Assembly (NCBI GenBank): GCA_964556425.1 | Contig: CAZKWC010000003.1 | Coordinates: 29,337 to 93,336, forward strand | Direction: 5' to 3' | DNA: 64,000 bases | DNA from: JALQUL01 sp964556425 | GTDB lineage: Bacteria > Pseudomonadota > Gammaproteobacteria > Burkholderiales > Burkholderiaceae_C | Shown: piece after piece, positions 9,201 through 17,381 of the stretch | How the letters are laid out: every line of letters begins with the position of its first letter | Position numbering within the stretch: the stretch's first letter is position 1 | The notes under the pieces: model-generated | Database searches by the model: none | Told to the model about the DNA's origin: nothing | The model's input: only the letters and a program-made list of their open reading frames with translations | Program-made: the position numbers and the translations under genes

Positions 9201-10942
9201 GCAGCAAAGTCAAGCACGGGTTGGCTTACTTCAAGACGCATTGGCGGATTGACTTGATTAATATCGAGTAAGTTGGGTTTTGGACCAATAAATGACACCA
9301 AAGACATCACAATCGCTTCACGAATTGGGTCGATAGGTGGGTTGGTAACCTGTGCAAACAACTGTTTAAAGTAGTTGTACAAAGGTTTGTTTTTATCAGA
9401 CAAAACAGCCAAGGGGCTATCATTACCCATAGAGCCTGTGGCTTCTTCGCCAGCAGATGCCATAGGGCTTAATAAAAACTTAATATCTTCTTGAGTAAAG
9501 CCAAATGCTTGTTGGCGATCTAATAAAGTGGCCTGGGTTTCGGTGTTAGCTGAAACTGGAACAGAGATCTCATCGAGCTTAATACGTAAGTCTTCATTCC
9601 ATTGTTTGTATGGCTTGCTATTGGCTAAGTTGGCTTTTAATTCTTCATCATCAATCATGCGACCTTGCTCGAGGTCGATTAAGAACATTTTGCCAGGTTG
9701 CAAACGCCATTTGCGAACAATTTTATGTTCTGGAATTGGCAATACACCAGACTCAGAACCCATGATGACTAAATCGTCATCGGTGATGCAATAACGTGAA
9801 GGACGTAAACCGTTACGGTCTAAGGTGGCACCAATTTGACGACCATCAGTGAACACAATAGAGGCAGGACCATCCCATGGCTCTAACATAGGGGCATGGT
9901 ATTCGTAGAATGCACGGCGACGCTCGTCCATGCTGGCGTGTTGCTCCCAAGGCTCTGGAATCATCATCATCACGGCTTGGCTAATAGGATAGCCAGACAT
10001 AGTTAACAACTCAAGGCAGTTGTCAAATGTGGCGGTATCGGATTGACCGGCAAAACTAATCGGGTAGAGCTTTTTAAGGTCATTACCTAGAACTGGTGAG
10101 CTCATGACGCCTTCACGGGCTTTCATCCAGTTATAGTTGCCTTTAACGGTATTGATTTCACCGTTGTGCGCAACATAACGATAAGGATGAGATAAAGACC
10201 ACTCTGGGAAGGTGTTAGTAGAGAAACGTTGATGCACCAAACCTAATGCAGAAACGCAACGTACATCTTGCAAATCGGTGTAATAAGTGCCGACTTGATC
10301 TGCTAATAACAAACCTTTATAAACCACTGTACGGCTAGACATACTAGGCACATAGTATTCTTGGCTATGCATGAGTTGCAAGTTTTGAATGGCAGCACTA
10401 GCTGTTTTACGAATCACATACAGTTTGCGCTCGAGGGCGTCTTGCACAATCACGTCTGAACCACGACCAATAAAGACTTGGCGTAATACTGGTTCTTTTT
10501 CACGCACAGTAGGTGACATTGGCATGTCACGGTTAACCGGCACATCGCGCCAGCCTAATAAAACCTGACCCTCAGCTTTAATGGCACGTTCCATTTCTTG
10601 CTCGCAAGCCAAACGTGATGCATGCTCTTTTGGTAAAAAGATCATGCCAACACCGTACTCGCCTGGTGGAGGTAACTCAACACCTTGCTTGAGCATTTCT
10701 TCGCGGTAAAGGGCATCTGGAATTTGCAACAAAATACCGGCGCCATCGCCCATTAATTTGTCGGCACCTACCGCACCACGGTGATCTAAATTCTCAAGAA
10801 TTTTGAGTGCATTTTTAACGATATCATGTGATTTATGACCACGGATATGAGCCACAAAACCAACACCACAGGCGTCATGTTCTTGGCCTTGACTATATAA
10901 ACCAGTTTGTTGTAAATGGGCAATTTCTTGTGCCGTAGTCAT
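6221..10942 (-). CDS. gltB: Glutamate synthase (NADPH), large alpha subunit
   Basis: GltB splits glutamine and transfers the ammonia to 2-oxoglutarate, giving two glutamates. The N-terminal class II amidotransferase begins after a 24-residue propeptide-like extension, with the nucleophile at Cys25 in HDACGVGFVAH. A central domain and the FMN-binding synthase domain follow (SGRFGVTAEYL, AQGAKPGEGGQLPG, HDGGTGASPWSSIKHAG). The 3Fe-4S cysteine cluster is EGCIMMRKCHLNTCPVG, and the C-terminal GXGXG beta-helix comes last (TGGQSFGAF, GKGLSGG). It is full length at 1573 residues, with an AAGGAATC ribosome site before the ATG. The Ala/Lys-rich last 20 residues are a low-complexity tail. Confidence 0.97.
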   Translation of the reverse strand: MTTAQEIAHLQQTGLYSQGQEHDACGVGFVAHIRGHKSHDIVKNALKILENLDHRGAVGADKLMGDGAGILLQIPDALYREEMLKQGVELPPPGEYGVGMIFLPKEHASRLACEQEMERAIKAEGQVLLGWRDVPVNRDMPMSPTVREKEPVLRQVFIGRGSDVIVQDALERKLYVIRKTASAAIQNLQLMHSQEYYVPSMSSRTVVYKGLLLADQVGTYYTDLQDVRCVSALGLVHQRFSTNTFPEWSLSHPYRYVAHNGEINTVKGNYNWMKAREGVMSSPVLGNDLKKLYPISFAGQSDTATFDNCLELLTMSGYPISQAVMMMIPEPWEQHASMDERRRAFYEYHAPMLEPWDGPASIVFTDGRQIGATLDRNGLRPSRYCITDDDLVIMGSESGVLPIPEHKIVRKWRLQPGKMFLIDLEQGRMIDDEELKANLANSKPYKQWNEDLRIKLDEISVPVSANTETQATLLDRQQAFGFTQEDIKFLLSPMASAGEEATGSMGNDSPLAVLSDKNKPLYNYFKQLFAQVTNPPIDPIREAIVMSLVSFIGPKPNLLDINQVNPPMRLEVSQPVLDFAAMDKIRSIERHTQGKFKSHTIDITYPVSWGAQGVEAKLASLCAEAVDAIKTGRNILIISDKGVSATQVAIPALLALSAIHQHLVGAGLRTTAGLVVETGSAREVHHFAVLAGYGAEAVHPYLAMETLADLHKDLKDDLSPEKAIYNYIKAVGKGLSKIMSKMGVSTYMSYCGAQLFEAIGLSSATINKYFTGTPSKVEGIGVFDIAEETIRSHKAAFGNDPVLANMLDAGGEYAWRARGEEHMWTPDVIAKLQHSTRSNNWNTYKEYAQLINDQSRRHMTLRGLFEFKIDPNKAISIDEVEPAKEIVKRFATGAMSLGSISSEAHATLAIAMNRIGGKSNTGEGGEDPARYRQELKGIPIKQGETLKQILGSDVIEADYVLQANDSLRSRIKQVASGRFGVTAEYLSSADQIQIKMAQGAKPGEGGQLPGGKVSKYIGKLRYSVPGVGLISPPPHHDIYSIEDLAQLIHDLKNVAPHADISVKLVSEIGVGTIAAGVAKCKADHVVIAGHDGGTGASPWSSIKHAGSPWEIGLAETQQTLVLNRLRGRIRVQADGQMKTGRDVAIGALLGADEFGFATAPLVVEGCIMMRKCHLNTCPVGVATQDPELRKKFSGKPEHVVNYFFFIAEEVRQIMAQLGIRQFDDLVGRVDLLDTRKGIEHWKAKGLDFGRLFAQPLAGIEADVRHVATQEHGLEKNFDNLLIEKAKSAIETGKPVKIMETVRNVNRSVGAMLSGAVTKVHPEGLPDDTIHIQLEGTGGQSFGAFLTNGITLYLIGDANDYTGKGLSGGRIAVRPSIDFRGVATNNTICGNTVMYGATSGEAFFSGVGGERFAVRLSGATAVVEGTGDHGCEYMTGGTVLVLGKTGRNFAAGMSGGIAYIYDEDGGFAKRCNTAMVGLDKVLSAQEQKDTMPTALWHQGKTDEEAVKQLLQQHNRWTGSKRARDLLDDWENSRQKFVKVFPHEYKRALGEMAQAAEAEVAANATAKVKASATTK

Positions 10943-11261
10943 AGGGATTCCTTGGTAACAAATAATAGATACTTAAAATTGGATTTGCTTGATCAATTCA
11001 AAAACGTTTGTTTTTTTAAATGGTGCAAACCAATATTGAATTTATTTTTAGCTTGAAAGCAAACTAAGATTTACAAATGTTTAAAAGCCAGAGGCTATTT
11101 TTAAATCCTAGGGTTAATATGGATTTTAATCAATTTTTTGGCCCTTCTTTAAAAATTAAATGGGGTCAGATCACTAATAATATTTAAGATTGAATTTTTT
11201 ACAGCAAAATTAGGGACACATCAAACGCTGACTTCTTGATTAAAACCTAATTTCAAAGTTT
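10943..11261. other. Intergenic region between the RAYT-like gene and gltB
   Basis: This 319-bp stretch carries the gltB leader and probably its promoter, which I could not place with confidence. Near the RAYT-like gene (about 11155-11222) are the phrases AAATGGGGTCAGATCAC and AAATTAGGGACACA. From memory, such phrases are common just downstream of REP-associated transposase genes. No gene is visible. Confidence 0.5.
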
Positions 11262-11975
11262 TTACGATACGATGTTTGGCGCAGTCGGTAGGGCTCTGAC
11301 TGGACGACCTGCTTTACCTCGCTTTAATTTTTGACTCGTCGAACGTTGTAATGCGTCTATAAAGGGCTCTGAACCTAAAACCTTGTCGTGACCCAAGGCG
11401 GACTGCAAAGCCTTGGTTTTAGAAACACCTAAACCCTGCTGCAAAATTTCAGAATACGCCTTTTCACGATCAAAAGGCGTATTTCCTAGCAACCACCATT
11501 CCTTAATAGGATGTAACCAACGAATTTCGGAGTAGCCTAAATAATGAGGACTGGCACTTAAGTTAGCAACATCTAAATGAAACTGTTCGGCTGTACTGTT
11601 GGCCTTTTCATTCATATAAAGCACTACATCAAGGCCGTAGTGTGCAACTTCTACTATAGTGCACAAAAACCTGCCATTCCATAAGGAACCAGATCGAGCG
11701 TGTTTTTGATTGAAATAAGGTACGTATTTACGACTAATGGCCTGAACAAATCCCGAAATAGCAGTTTCGTTTTTAGGGCTTAATAATAAATAAAACTCTG
11801 TGGTGCTAATTAAAAAACCATGCAAGGCAACTTCGAACAAAGGCAAGGTTTCTGCGATTATGGTTCTAAGGCGCTTGGCATCTTCGTTAGTTTTGCATAT
11901 CTCTTGAAAATTATGGCCCACTTGTTTCACAAAATGGACCTGATTTGGAATTACGAGACGAGCTTGCCTAGCCAT
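11262..11975 (-). CDS. REP-associated tyrosine transposase (RAYT)-like protein lacking the HUH motif
   Basis: The 237-residue product has the family's N-terminal phrase (MARQARLVIPNQVHFV), a middle SRKYVPYFNQKHARSGSLWNGRF block, the LLGNTPFDREKAY block, and a basic end with KRGKAGRP. These match Y1-type (IS200/RAYT) transposases. The HUH motif, usually MPNHVHLLL, is ISTTEFYLLL here: both metal-binding histidines are replaced (E and Y), near residues 59-61. A tyrosine near the usual catalytic position (VVLYMNEKA) remains. It should therefore not nick DNA by the known mechanism, yet the frame is intact and unbroken. It may be a domesticated DNA- or RNA-binding protein. It lies 11 bp after the methyltransferase gene on the same strand, so the two may be cotranscribed. 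Confidence 0.8.
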   Translation of the reverse strand: MARQARLVIPNQVHFVKQVGHNFQEICKTNEDAKRLRTIIAETLPLFEVALHGFLISTTEFYLLLSPKNETAISGFVQAISRKYVPYFNQKHARSGSLWNGRFLCTIVEVAHYGLDVVLYMNEKANSTAEQFHLDVANLSASPHYLGYSEIRWLHPIKEWWLLGNTPFDREKAYSEILQQGLGVSKTKALQSALGHDKVLGSEPFIDALQRSTSQKLKRGKAGRPVRALPTAPNIVS

Positions 11976-11986
11976 TTTAAAACGAA

Positions 11987-12949
11987 TTATTGTGCTATCA
12001 CAGGTGAATCTACACTCTCAAGCAAAGGCTCTTGACCACCCAAAGTAGTGCTGGTAGTAGGTAAGCGCTTAAACCTTGTATTCAATAAATTAGCTATAGA
12101 AAACTGTTGCAAAATTTCAAGCAAATGCACTGCTGAACTGCGTTTTTTCTGACCTGTATATTTGGCTACAATTAACTCGTTTTTCATACTGTGCTCCCAG
12201 CCAACTAGCTCGGTAACAGTGACTTGATAACCACATGCTTCTAGATACAAACAACGCAGTACATTGGTAATTTGACTGCCTAATTCACGGGTATGCAAAG
12301 GATGTCGCCATAACTCGCCTAAAGAAGATTTAGCCACTGACAAAGCTCGGTTTTGTCTTAAGTTAGCCGCCACTTCAGCTTGGCAGCAAGGCACTAAAAT
12401 CATGTATTTGGCTTTTTTAATTAAACCAAACTCAATGGCATCGTCAGTTGCACTATCGCAGGCATGAAGTGCGGTTACTACATCAATTTGACTTGGTAAA
12501 GAGGCATCTTGCATTGCATCTTGAACACTTTTATCGGCAAAAATCATGCCTTTAAAACCTAATTCTTGAGCCAATTGCTTTGATTTTTCTACTAACTCCA
12601 GCCTAGTCTCTATGCCAATCATTTGGCCTTGCTCTTTATTTTTAAAGAACAAGTCGTAAATCAAAAAACCTAAATAAGATTTACCAGCACCTAGATCAGC
12701 GACTGACAGGCCATTAGGCCCTTCAGGCAAGGATAAAAGTGCTTTTTCAATAAACTGATACAAATGGGTAATTTGTTTGAGTTTGCGGCGACTGTCTTGA
12801 TTGAGCTTTCCCTCACGCGTGAGAATGTGCAAGGCCTGTAGCAACTCTAATGACTGGCCTGGCCTTAATTCTGCAATAAACTCGTCTAGTGGAGATGGTT
12901 TCGCTTTTGCCACAGGTTTTTGGCGTTCAGGGTGATTGTTTTTTTTCAT
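11987..12949 (-). CDS. SAM-dependent methyltransferase, Methyltransf_32-like
   Basis: The 320-residue protein has a Rossmann methyltransferase core. SAM-binding motif I is VADLGAGKSYLGF (about residues 83-95). An acidic ribose-binding strand follows (GIETR), and then a distinctive TALHACDSATDDAIEFG and LVPCCQAE pair. The ALHAC plus PCC pair resembles PF13679 proteins, some of which act on RNA, but the substrate is not readable from sequence. The basic, Pro/Lys-rich first 20 residues could contact nucleic acid. It sits between aroB and the RAYT-like gene, all on the minus strand, and is separated from aroB by 55 bp. Confidence 0.8.
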   Translation of the reverse strand: MKKNNHPERQKPVAKAKPSPLDEFIAELRPGQSLELLQALHILTREGKLNQDSRRKLKQITHLYQFIEKALLSLPEGPNGLSVADLGAGKSYLGFLIYDLFFKNKEQGQMIGIETRLELVEKSKQLAQELGFKGMIFADKSVQDAMQDASLPSQIDVVTALHACDSATDDAIEFGLIKKAKYMILVPCCQAEVAANLRQNRALSVAKSSLGELWRHPLHTRELGSQITNVLRCLYLEACGYQVTVTELVGWEHSMKNELIVAKYTGQKKRSSAVHLLEILQQFSIANLLNTRFKRLPTTSTTLGGQEPLLESVDSPVIAQ

Positions 12950-13004
12950 ATTAATAAGCTTATCACCAAGAGGATAAAAAAGAATTGAGAAAAGTAAGTA
13001 TCTA

Positions 13005-14114
13005 CTATTGTGATGGCTGACAACAAAGATCGATCACTTTTCTGACTATATCGTCAGGAGCTGGCTGCATAAAGGCAGTGCCTTTATCTGAAATTAATAC
13101 AAAACGAATCTCACCCGCTTCTGACTTTTTATCTGAGCGCATAAGTTCTAAATAACGTCCTGCATTATCTTGTGCATCTAAAACAGGCCCCACTACAGGT
13201 AAACCCGCTTTTTCAATTAATTGCACCAAGCGATTCACATAATTTTGGTCAATAAAACCCAACTCTTTAGATAAATGAGCTGCCATGACCATACCCGCCC
13301 CAACCGCTTCGCCATGCAACCATTGACCATAACCCATACCTGCCTCTATGGCATGACCAAAAGTATGACCAAAATTTAAAATAGCTCTTAAACCCGATTC
13401 TTTTTCGTCCTGGCCTACTACATAGGCTTTTATTTCGCAGCTTTTTTCAATCGCATAGGATAAAGCGACTGGATCTTTTTGAATTAATAAATCAATGTTT
13501 ACTTCTAACCATGACAAAAATGGTAAGTCAGCAATAGGCCCATATTTAATCACTTCTGCCAAACCAGCTGATAACTCTTTGGCTGGCAAGGTATTAAGAG
13601 TAGAACTATCGCAAATCACCTTTAAGGGCTGGTAAAAAGCACCTACCATATTTTTACCTAAAGGATGGTTAATACCCGTTTTACCACCCACAGATGAATC
13701 TACCTGAGACAATAAAGTGGTGGGAACTTGTACAAATGGAATACCTCGCATATAACAAGCTGCTGCAAAACCTGTCATATCACCTATTACGCCACCACCC
13801 AAAGCGACTAAAAGCGTTTTTCGATCGGCTGATTTTTGTAATAAATCATCAAAAATAAGTTGTAGGGTTTCCCAAGTTTTAAAGACTTCTCCGTCTGGCA
13901 AACTCAGCACATCCACTTTTTGATATTGATTTCGCAATAAAGTTTGAACTTTAGCGGCATAAAGAGGCGCAACAGTAGTGTTAGTGACAACCAACACACT
14001 GCTAGCTTTTGGTAAATCTTTAAAAATATCGGACTGATCTAATAAATCATGGCCAATTAAAATATCGTAACTACGTTCTGCAAGTTGAATACGAACGGTT
14101 GAATGAGCTGGCAT
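13005..14114 (-). CDS. aroB: 3-dehydroquinate synthase
   Basis: AroB makes 3-dehydroquinate from DAHP in the shikimate pathway, using NAD and a divalent metal. The glycine-rich NAD site (LVALGGGVIGDMTGFAAACYMRG) and the substrate/metal block (VDSSVGGKTGINHPLGKNMVGAFYQP) are intact. So are the metal histidines in LNFGHTFGHAIE and LHGEAVGAGM. At 369 residues it is of normal length. It follows aroK by 17 bp in the pilMNOPQ-aroK-aroB arrangement, which is widespread in beta- and gammaproteobacteria. Confidence 0.97.
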   Translation of the reverse strand: MPAHSTVRIQLAERSYDILIGHDLLDQSDIFKDLPKASSVLVVTNTTVAPLYAAKVQTLLRNQYQKVDVLSLPDGEVFKTWETLQLIFDDLLQKSADRKTLLVALGGGVIGDMTGFAAACYMRGIPFVQVPTTLLSQVDSSVGGKTGINHPLGKNMVGAFYQPLKVICDSSTLNTLPAKELSAGLAEVIKYGPIADLPFLSWLEVNIDLLIQKDPVALSYAIEKSCEIKAYVVGQDEKESGLRAILNFGHTFGHAIEAGMGYGQWLHGEAVGAGMVMAAHLSKELGFIDQNYVNRLVQLIEKAGLPVVGPVLDAQDNAGRYLELMRSDKKSEAGEIRFVLISDKGTAFMQPAPDDIVRKVIDLCCQPSQ

Positions 14115-14131
14115 AAGCGTAATGAAAAGAA

Positions 14132-14698
14132 TTAGGATTCTGGAATGGGCTCAATGATTGAGCTAGAAGAATGCAAGTCTACACTGCTTTTAAGCCCTGC
14201 CAACTCAAGTTGCATCACAATCATATTGATGACTCGGCTCATGGACTGCTTGCTAGTATCGACAACAAAATGAGCACAAGCTTGGTACAACGGATCTCTT
14301 TGTTGTGAAAGCTCACGCAACTTGGCAAGTGGGTCAGCCACTTGCAACAATGGACGACCTTTATCGTGTTTCAGGCGCCGATAGATTTCTTCTGGGGTTG
14401 ATCTTAAATAGACCACGTAACAGTTTTTTTTCAAATTAATTCTGTTGACCTCTCGAGTCACTACACCACCACCGGTAGATAATACGCCTTGCTGCAAGCA
14501 CAACTGGGCAATTACTCTTTCTTCGAGTAATCGGAATTTTTCTTCACCCTCTCGTTCAAAATACTCACGAATTGAACAGGCTATCTCATCAGTGATGATT
14601 TGATCGGAATCTAAAAAATTGCTTGATAATCTTTTGGCTAAATGCCAACCTACAGAGGACTTGCCTGAGCCAGGCAGTCCTACTAATGCCACTAACAA
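14132..14698 (-). CDS. aroK: Shikimate kinase
   Basis: AroK phosphorylates shikimate with ATP. Seen are the P-loop GLPGSGKSS (residues 7-15), the DSD metal/substrate motif, the FEREGEEKFRLLEE block, the STGGGVV shikimate-binding turn and the KGRPLL lid region. At 188 residues it is typical. There is no ATG: the frame opens with TTG at 14698, just after a strong AGGGGG ribosome site that begins at the pilQ stop. A GTG two codons further in (14692) is the alternative. The 8-bp gap to pilQ suggests translational coupling. Confidence 0.94.
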   Translation of the reverse strand: MLVALVGLPGSGKSSVGWHLAKRLSSNFLDSDQIITDEIACSIREYFEREGEEKFRLLEERVIAQLCLQQGVLSTGGGVVTREVNRINLKKNCYVVYLRSTPEEIYRRLKHDKGRPLLQVADPLAKLRELSQQRDPLYQACAHFVVDTSKQSMSRVINMIVMQLELAGLKSSVDLHSSSSIIEPIPES

Positions 14699-14706
14699 AG
14701 TGCCCC

Positions 14707-16845
14707 CTATCGCACGGACTGATCAGAAATAACTCTAGGAGTAATAAACACCAACATTTCTTGTTTAGCCGATCTGCGAGTTTTAGTCTTAAATGCATTT
14801 CCTAAAAACGGAACATCTCCTAAAACAGGCACTTTTGCCTCGTCGTCGGTTTCCGTTAACTCGAAAATACCACCAATCACAACTGTACCACCATTTTCAA
14901 CCAATACTTGGGTCTTTATGTGTTTTGTATTGATTGCAAAACCTGCTGTAGTGGACTGGCCAACTGAATCTTTATTGACGTCAAGATCCAGAATAATATT
15001 ACCTTCTGGGGTAATTTGTGGGGTCACCTCTAATTTTAATGATGCCTTACGGAAGGCAATGGAGGTCGCACCACTGGCAGTGGACACCTCATAAGGCAAC
15101 TCGGTACCTTGTTCAATTAAAGCTTTGGTTTGATCTGCTGTGACCACTCTTGGACTAGAAACGACCTTACCTTTACCATCGGCTTCAAGAGCAGACAGTT
15201 CCAAATTCAAGAAACGATTGGCTACGCTACTAAATAATGAAATTGCCATTTTTGAGGCATTAAAACCGCTTAAGGAAGTAGCAGGCAAGCTCACCAATTG
15301 GGTGTTTTGAGTATCTAAAACATTGGTAGCTTCAGTAGTGGTGCTGGCTACTGCATTATATGAGCCACCAAAAGCTATTCTTTGGCCTTTATTATTGATG
15401 GCATCTCCTGCCTGCCCACCACGAACACCACCTAAATCAGCCCCTCCCCAACGAACACCTAAGGACTTGCCAAAGGTATCTGAGGCTTCAACAATTCGAG
15501 CTTCAATCACTACTTGCCTAATCGCAATATCAAGTTTTTTGATCATATCTTCAACTTGCGTCAATTTAGAAGCAATGTCAGTAACAAAAATTTGATTGGT
15601 TCTGGGCTCTGCAATCACGCTACCCCGTGGCGATAATAAACCACGGCTACCGTTATTGTTAGCATTGCTAGATGGAGCAATTTGTTGTGAAATTTCGGCC
15701 GCTTTTGTATAGTTGAGTTGAAAAGATTGAGTTCTTAGTGGCTCTAAATTTTCGATGGCGGCTTTTGATTCTAACTCTTGCCTTTCTTTAGTTGCCAACT
15801 CCTCTTTGGGAGCAATCCACAACACTGTACCTGATTTGCGCACACCTAAAGATTTAGCCTGCAAAATAATATCGAGTGCTTGATCCCAAGGAACATCTTT
15901 AAGGCGTAAGGTAACAGTACCTGCAACTGTGTCAGAGGTAATAATATTAAAGTTAGTGAAATCTGCAATGACTTGTAGCAATGACCTAATTTCAATATTT
16001 TGAAAGTTAAGTGATAACTTCTCTCCTGTATAACCTTTGCCTGCACTTAGTTTATTAGGGTCTTGAACTTGAGGCCTTACTTCCAATACGAACTTGGTAT
16101 CAGTTTGATAAACTGAATGCTCCCATAGGCCTTTATTGTCAATCACAATTCTGACCTTATCACCGGCTACATCTGTAGTGATAGTTTGTATAGGTGTTCC
16201 AAAATCAATAACATCTAGTTTTCTCCGTAAATTGTCTGGAATGGTTGATTTTAAAATTTCTATGATTAAGCTAGACGCTTGCTGTTTAATATCAATGCCT
16301 ACTTGATTACTTGGCAAAGTCAACTCAAGTCGTCCAGCACCATCAGTTCCCCTTTTAAAGTCGGGGGCTGTCATGGTTAAAACCTTTTCATTTAAACTTT
16401 CAGCAAAAACAGTAGGACGATTAGCTACTATTGCATTGACTTCAGGTTTGGTAAAAATCACATACAAAATATTGCCAGTTTGTTGAATTTTATGATTGCT
16501 TGACTGCTTTAGATTTAAAACCAAACGAGTTCTATCGGCCACTTCAACTAAGTTAGCGTTTTTAACTAGACCAGTTGGAAGATCGACCATGGTTTTACCC
16601 AAACCATTGCGTACACTTGGCAAATCTAAGACTAAACGAGCTGGAGATTGAACTGAAAAAGCGTTAATTTTGCCTTGATAAGCAGCTGATAAATCCACTT
16701 TAAACACATCGTTTCCTTCTTGAATAGAAGAGGAAATTTTAGTAATTGACACTTGCGCAAAACTATTGAAGCTAAGAATAGCAAGGAAACCGACTAATAG
16801 GCTTCTTAAAATAAACCCTAAATTTTTATTACCTATTTTCATCAT
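14707..16845 (-). CDS. pilQ: Type IV pilus secretin PilQ
   Basis: PilQ forms the outer-membrane ring through which the pilus passes. The order is: signal peptide (LRSLLVGFLAILSFNSFAQ), two AMIN domains that bind peptidoglycan (VQSPARLVLDLP near residue 65; a second near 170-250), a secretin N-terminal domain (LSLNFQNIEIRSLLQVIADFT), the NolW-type domain (TQSFQLNYTKAAEISQQI), and the secretin barrel (VVSSPRVVTADQTKALIEQG, GGTVVIGGIFE, VPVLGDVPFLGNAFK). I start it at the ATG at 16845, 6 nt after GGAG; the ATG overlaps the pilP stop (ATGA). The open frame runs further upstream without a better start. It is last in the pilMNOPQ operon. Confidence 0.95.
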   Translation of the reverse strand: MMKIGNKNLGFILRSLLVGFLAILSFNSFAQVSITKISSSIQEGNDVFKVDLSAAYQGKINAFSVQSPARLVLDLPSVRNGLGKTMVDLPTGLVKNANLVEVADRTRLVLNLKQSSNHKIQQTGNILYVIFTKPEVNAIVANRPTVFAESLNEKVLTMTAPDFKRGTDGAGRLELTLPSNQVGIDIKQQASSLIIEILKSTIPDNLRRKLDVIDFGTPIQTITTDVAGDKVRIVIDNKGLWEHSVYQTDTKFVLEVRPQVQDPNKLSAGKGYTGEKLSLNFQNIEIRSLLQVIADFTNFNIITSDTVAGTVTLRLKDVPWDQALDIILQAKSLGVRKSGTVLWIAPKEELATKERQELESKAAIENLEPLRTQSFQLNYTKAAEISQQIAPSSNANNNGSRGLLSPRGSVIAEPRTNQIFVTDIASKLTQVEDMIKKLDIAIRQVVIEARIVEASDTFGKSLGVRWGGADLGGVRGGQAGDAINNKGQRIAFGGSYNAVASTTTEATNVLDTQNTQLVSLPATSLSGFNASKMAISLFSSVANRFLNLELSALEADGKGKVVSSPRVVTADQTKALIEQGTELPYEVSTASGATSIAFRKASLKLEVTPQITPEGNIILDLDVNKDSVGQSTTAGFAINTKHIKTQVLVENGGTVVIGGIFELTETDDEAKVPVLGDVPFLGNAFKTKTRRSAKQEMLVFITPRVISDQSVR

Positions 16846-17381
16846 TTTTTCTCCTGCAATTGAAGCATTGCTTTTTTCTCTACCCATTCACCTGAGCCCT
16901 CTTGAACCACTTCACGAATCGTTATTTCTGATTCAGTGATTTTTTGTATAAGTCCAAAATTCATACCTAAATGATTACCTGCTTTGACCTGAAATAATTT
17001 ATCACCCGACTTTATCAAAGCCACTTGCTGACCGTTTTTAAATAAGGTGCCCACCATACTTAGTGCATCTAGTGGGAAGGACTCCAAAGGTTCTTTGCGC
17101 CGACTATTTTCCGCATTAAATAACTTGCTACTTGCTGCCGACTGGACCGTCTCTTGACGCAAAATAGATAATAGTTTTTGTGTGTTAAATGGCTCTACTC
17201 CAGTGGCCTGCTCGTAAGGCTGAGGGACAAAACTAATAGGCTCTGGACTCTTTGAAATAGCTGGAGTTGCCTTTTTTCGCTCAGCCTTTAACCAATCATA
17301 AAGTTCATCTTCAGAATTACCAAAACAACCGACCATTAACAAAGGCATTACGATCAAAAAAATTAATTTTATTTTTTTCAT
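16842..17381 (-). CDS. pilP: Type IV pilus inner-membrane lipoprotein PilP
   Basis: PilP links the inner-membrane PilNO complex to the PilQ secretin. It has a lipoprotein signal with lipobox LMVGC (Cys19), a flexible Pro/Ser region, and the beta-rich PilP domain (MVGTLFKNGQQVALIKSGDKLFQVKAGNHLG, about residues 110-150). The 179-residue length is normal. Its ATG overlaps the pilO stop and its own stop overlaps the pilQ start (both ATGA), so the operon is translationally coupled. Confidence 0.95.
   Translation of the reverse strand: MKKIKLIFLIVMPLLMVGCFGNSEDELYDWLKAERKKATPAISKSPEPISFVPQPYEQATGVEPFNTQKLLSILRQETVQSAASSKLFNAENSRRKEPLESFPLDALSMVGTLFKNGQQVALIKSGDKLFQVKAGNHLGMNFGLIQKITESEITIREVVQEGSGEWVEKKAMLQLQEKK

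Noticed and set aside
11262..11975. Active insertion sequence
   Set aside because: The HUH catalytic motif is missing and I see no flanking repeats or target duplication.
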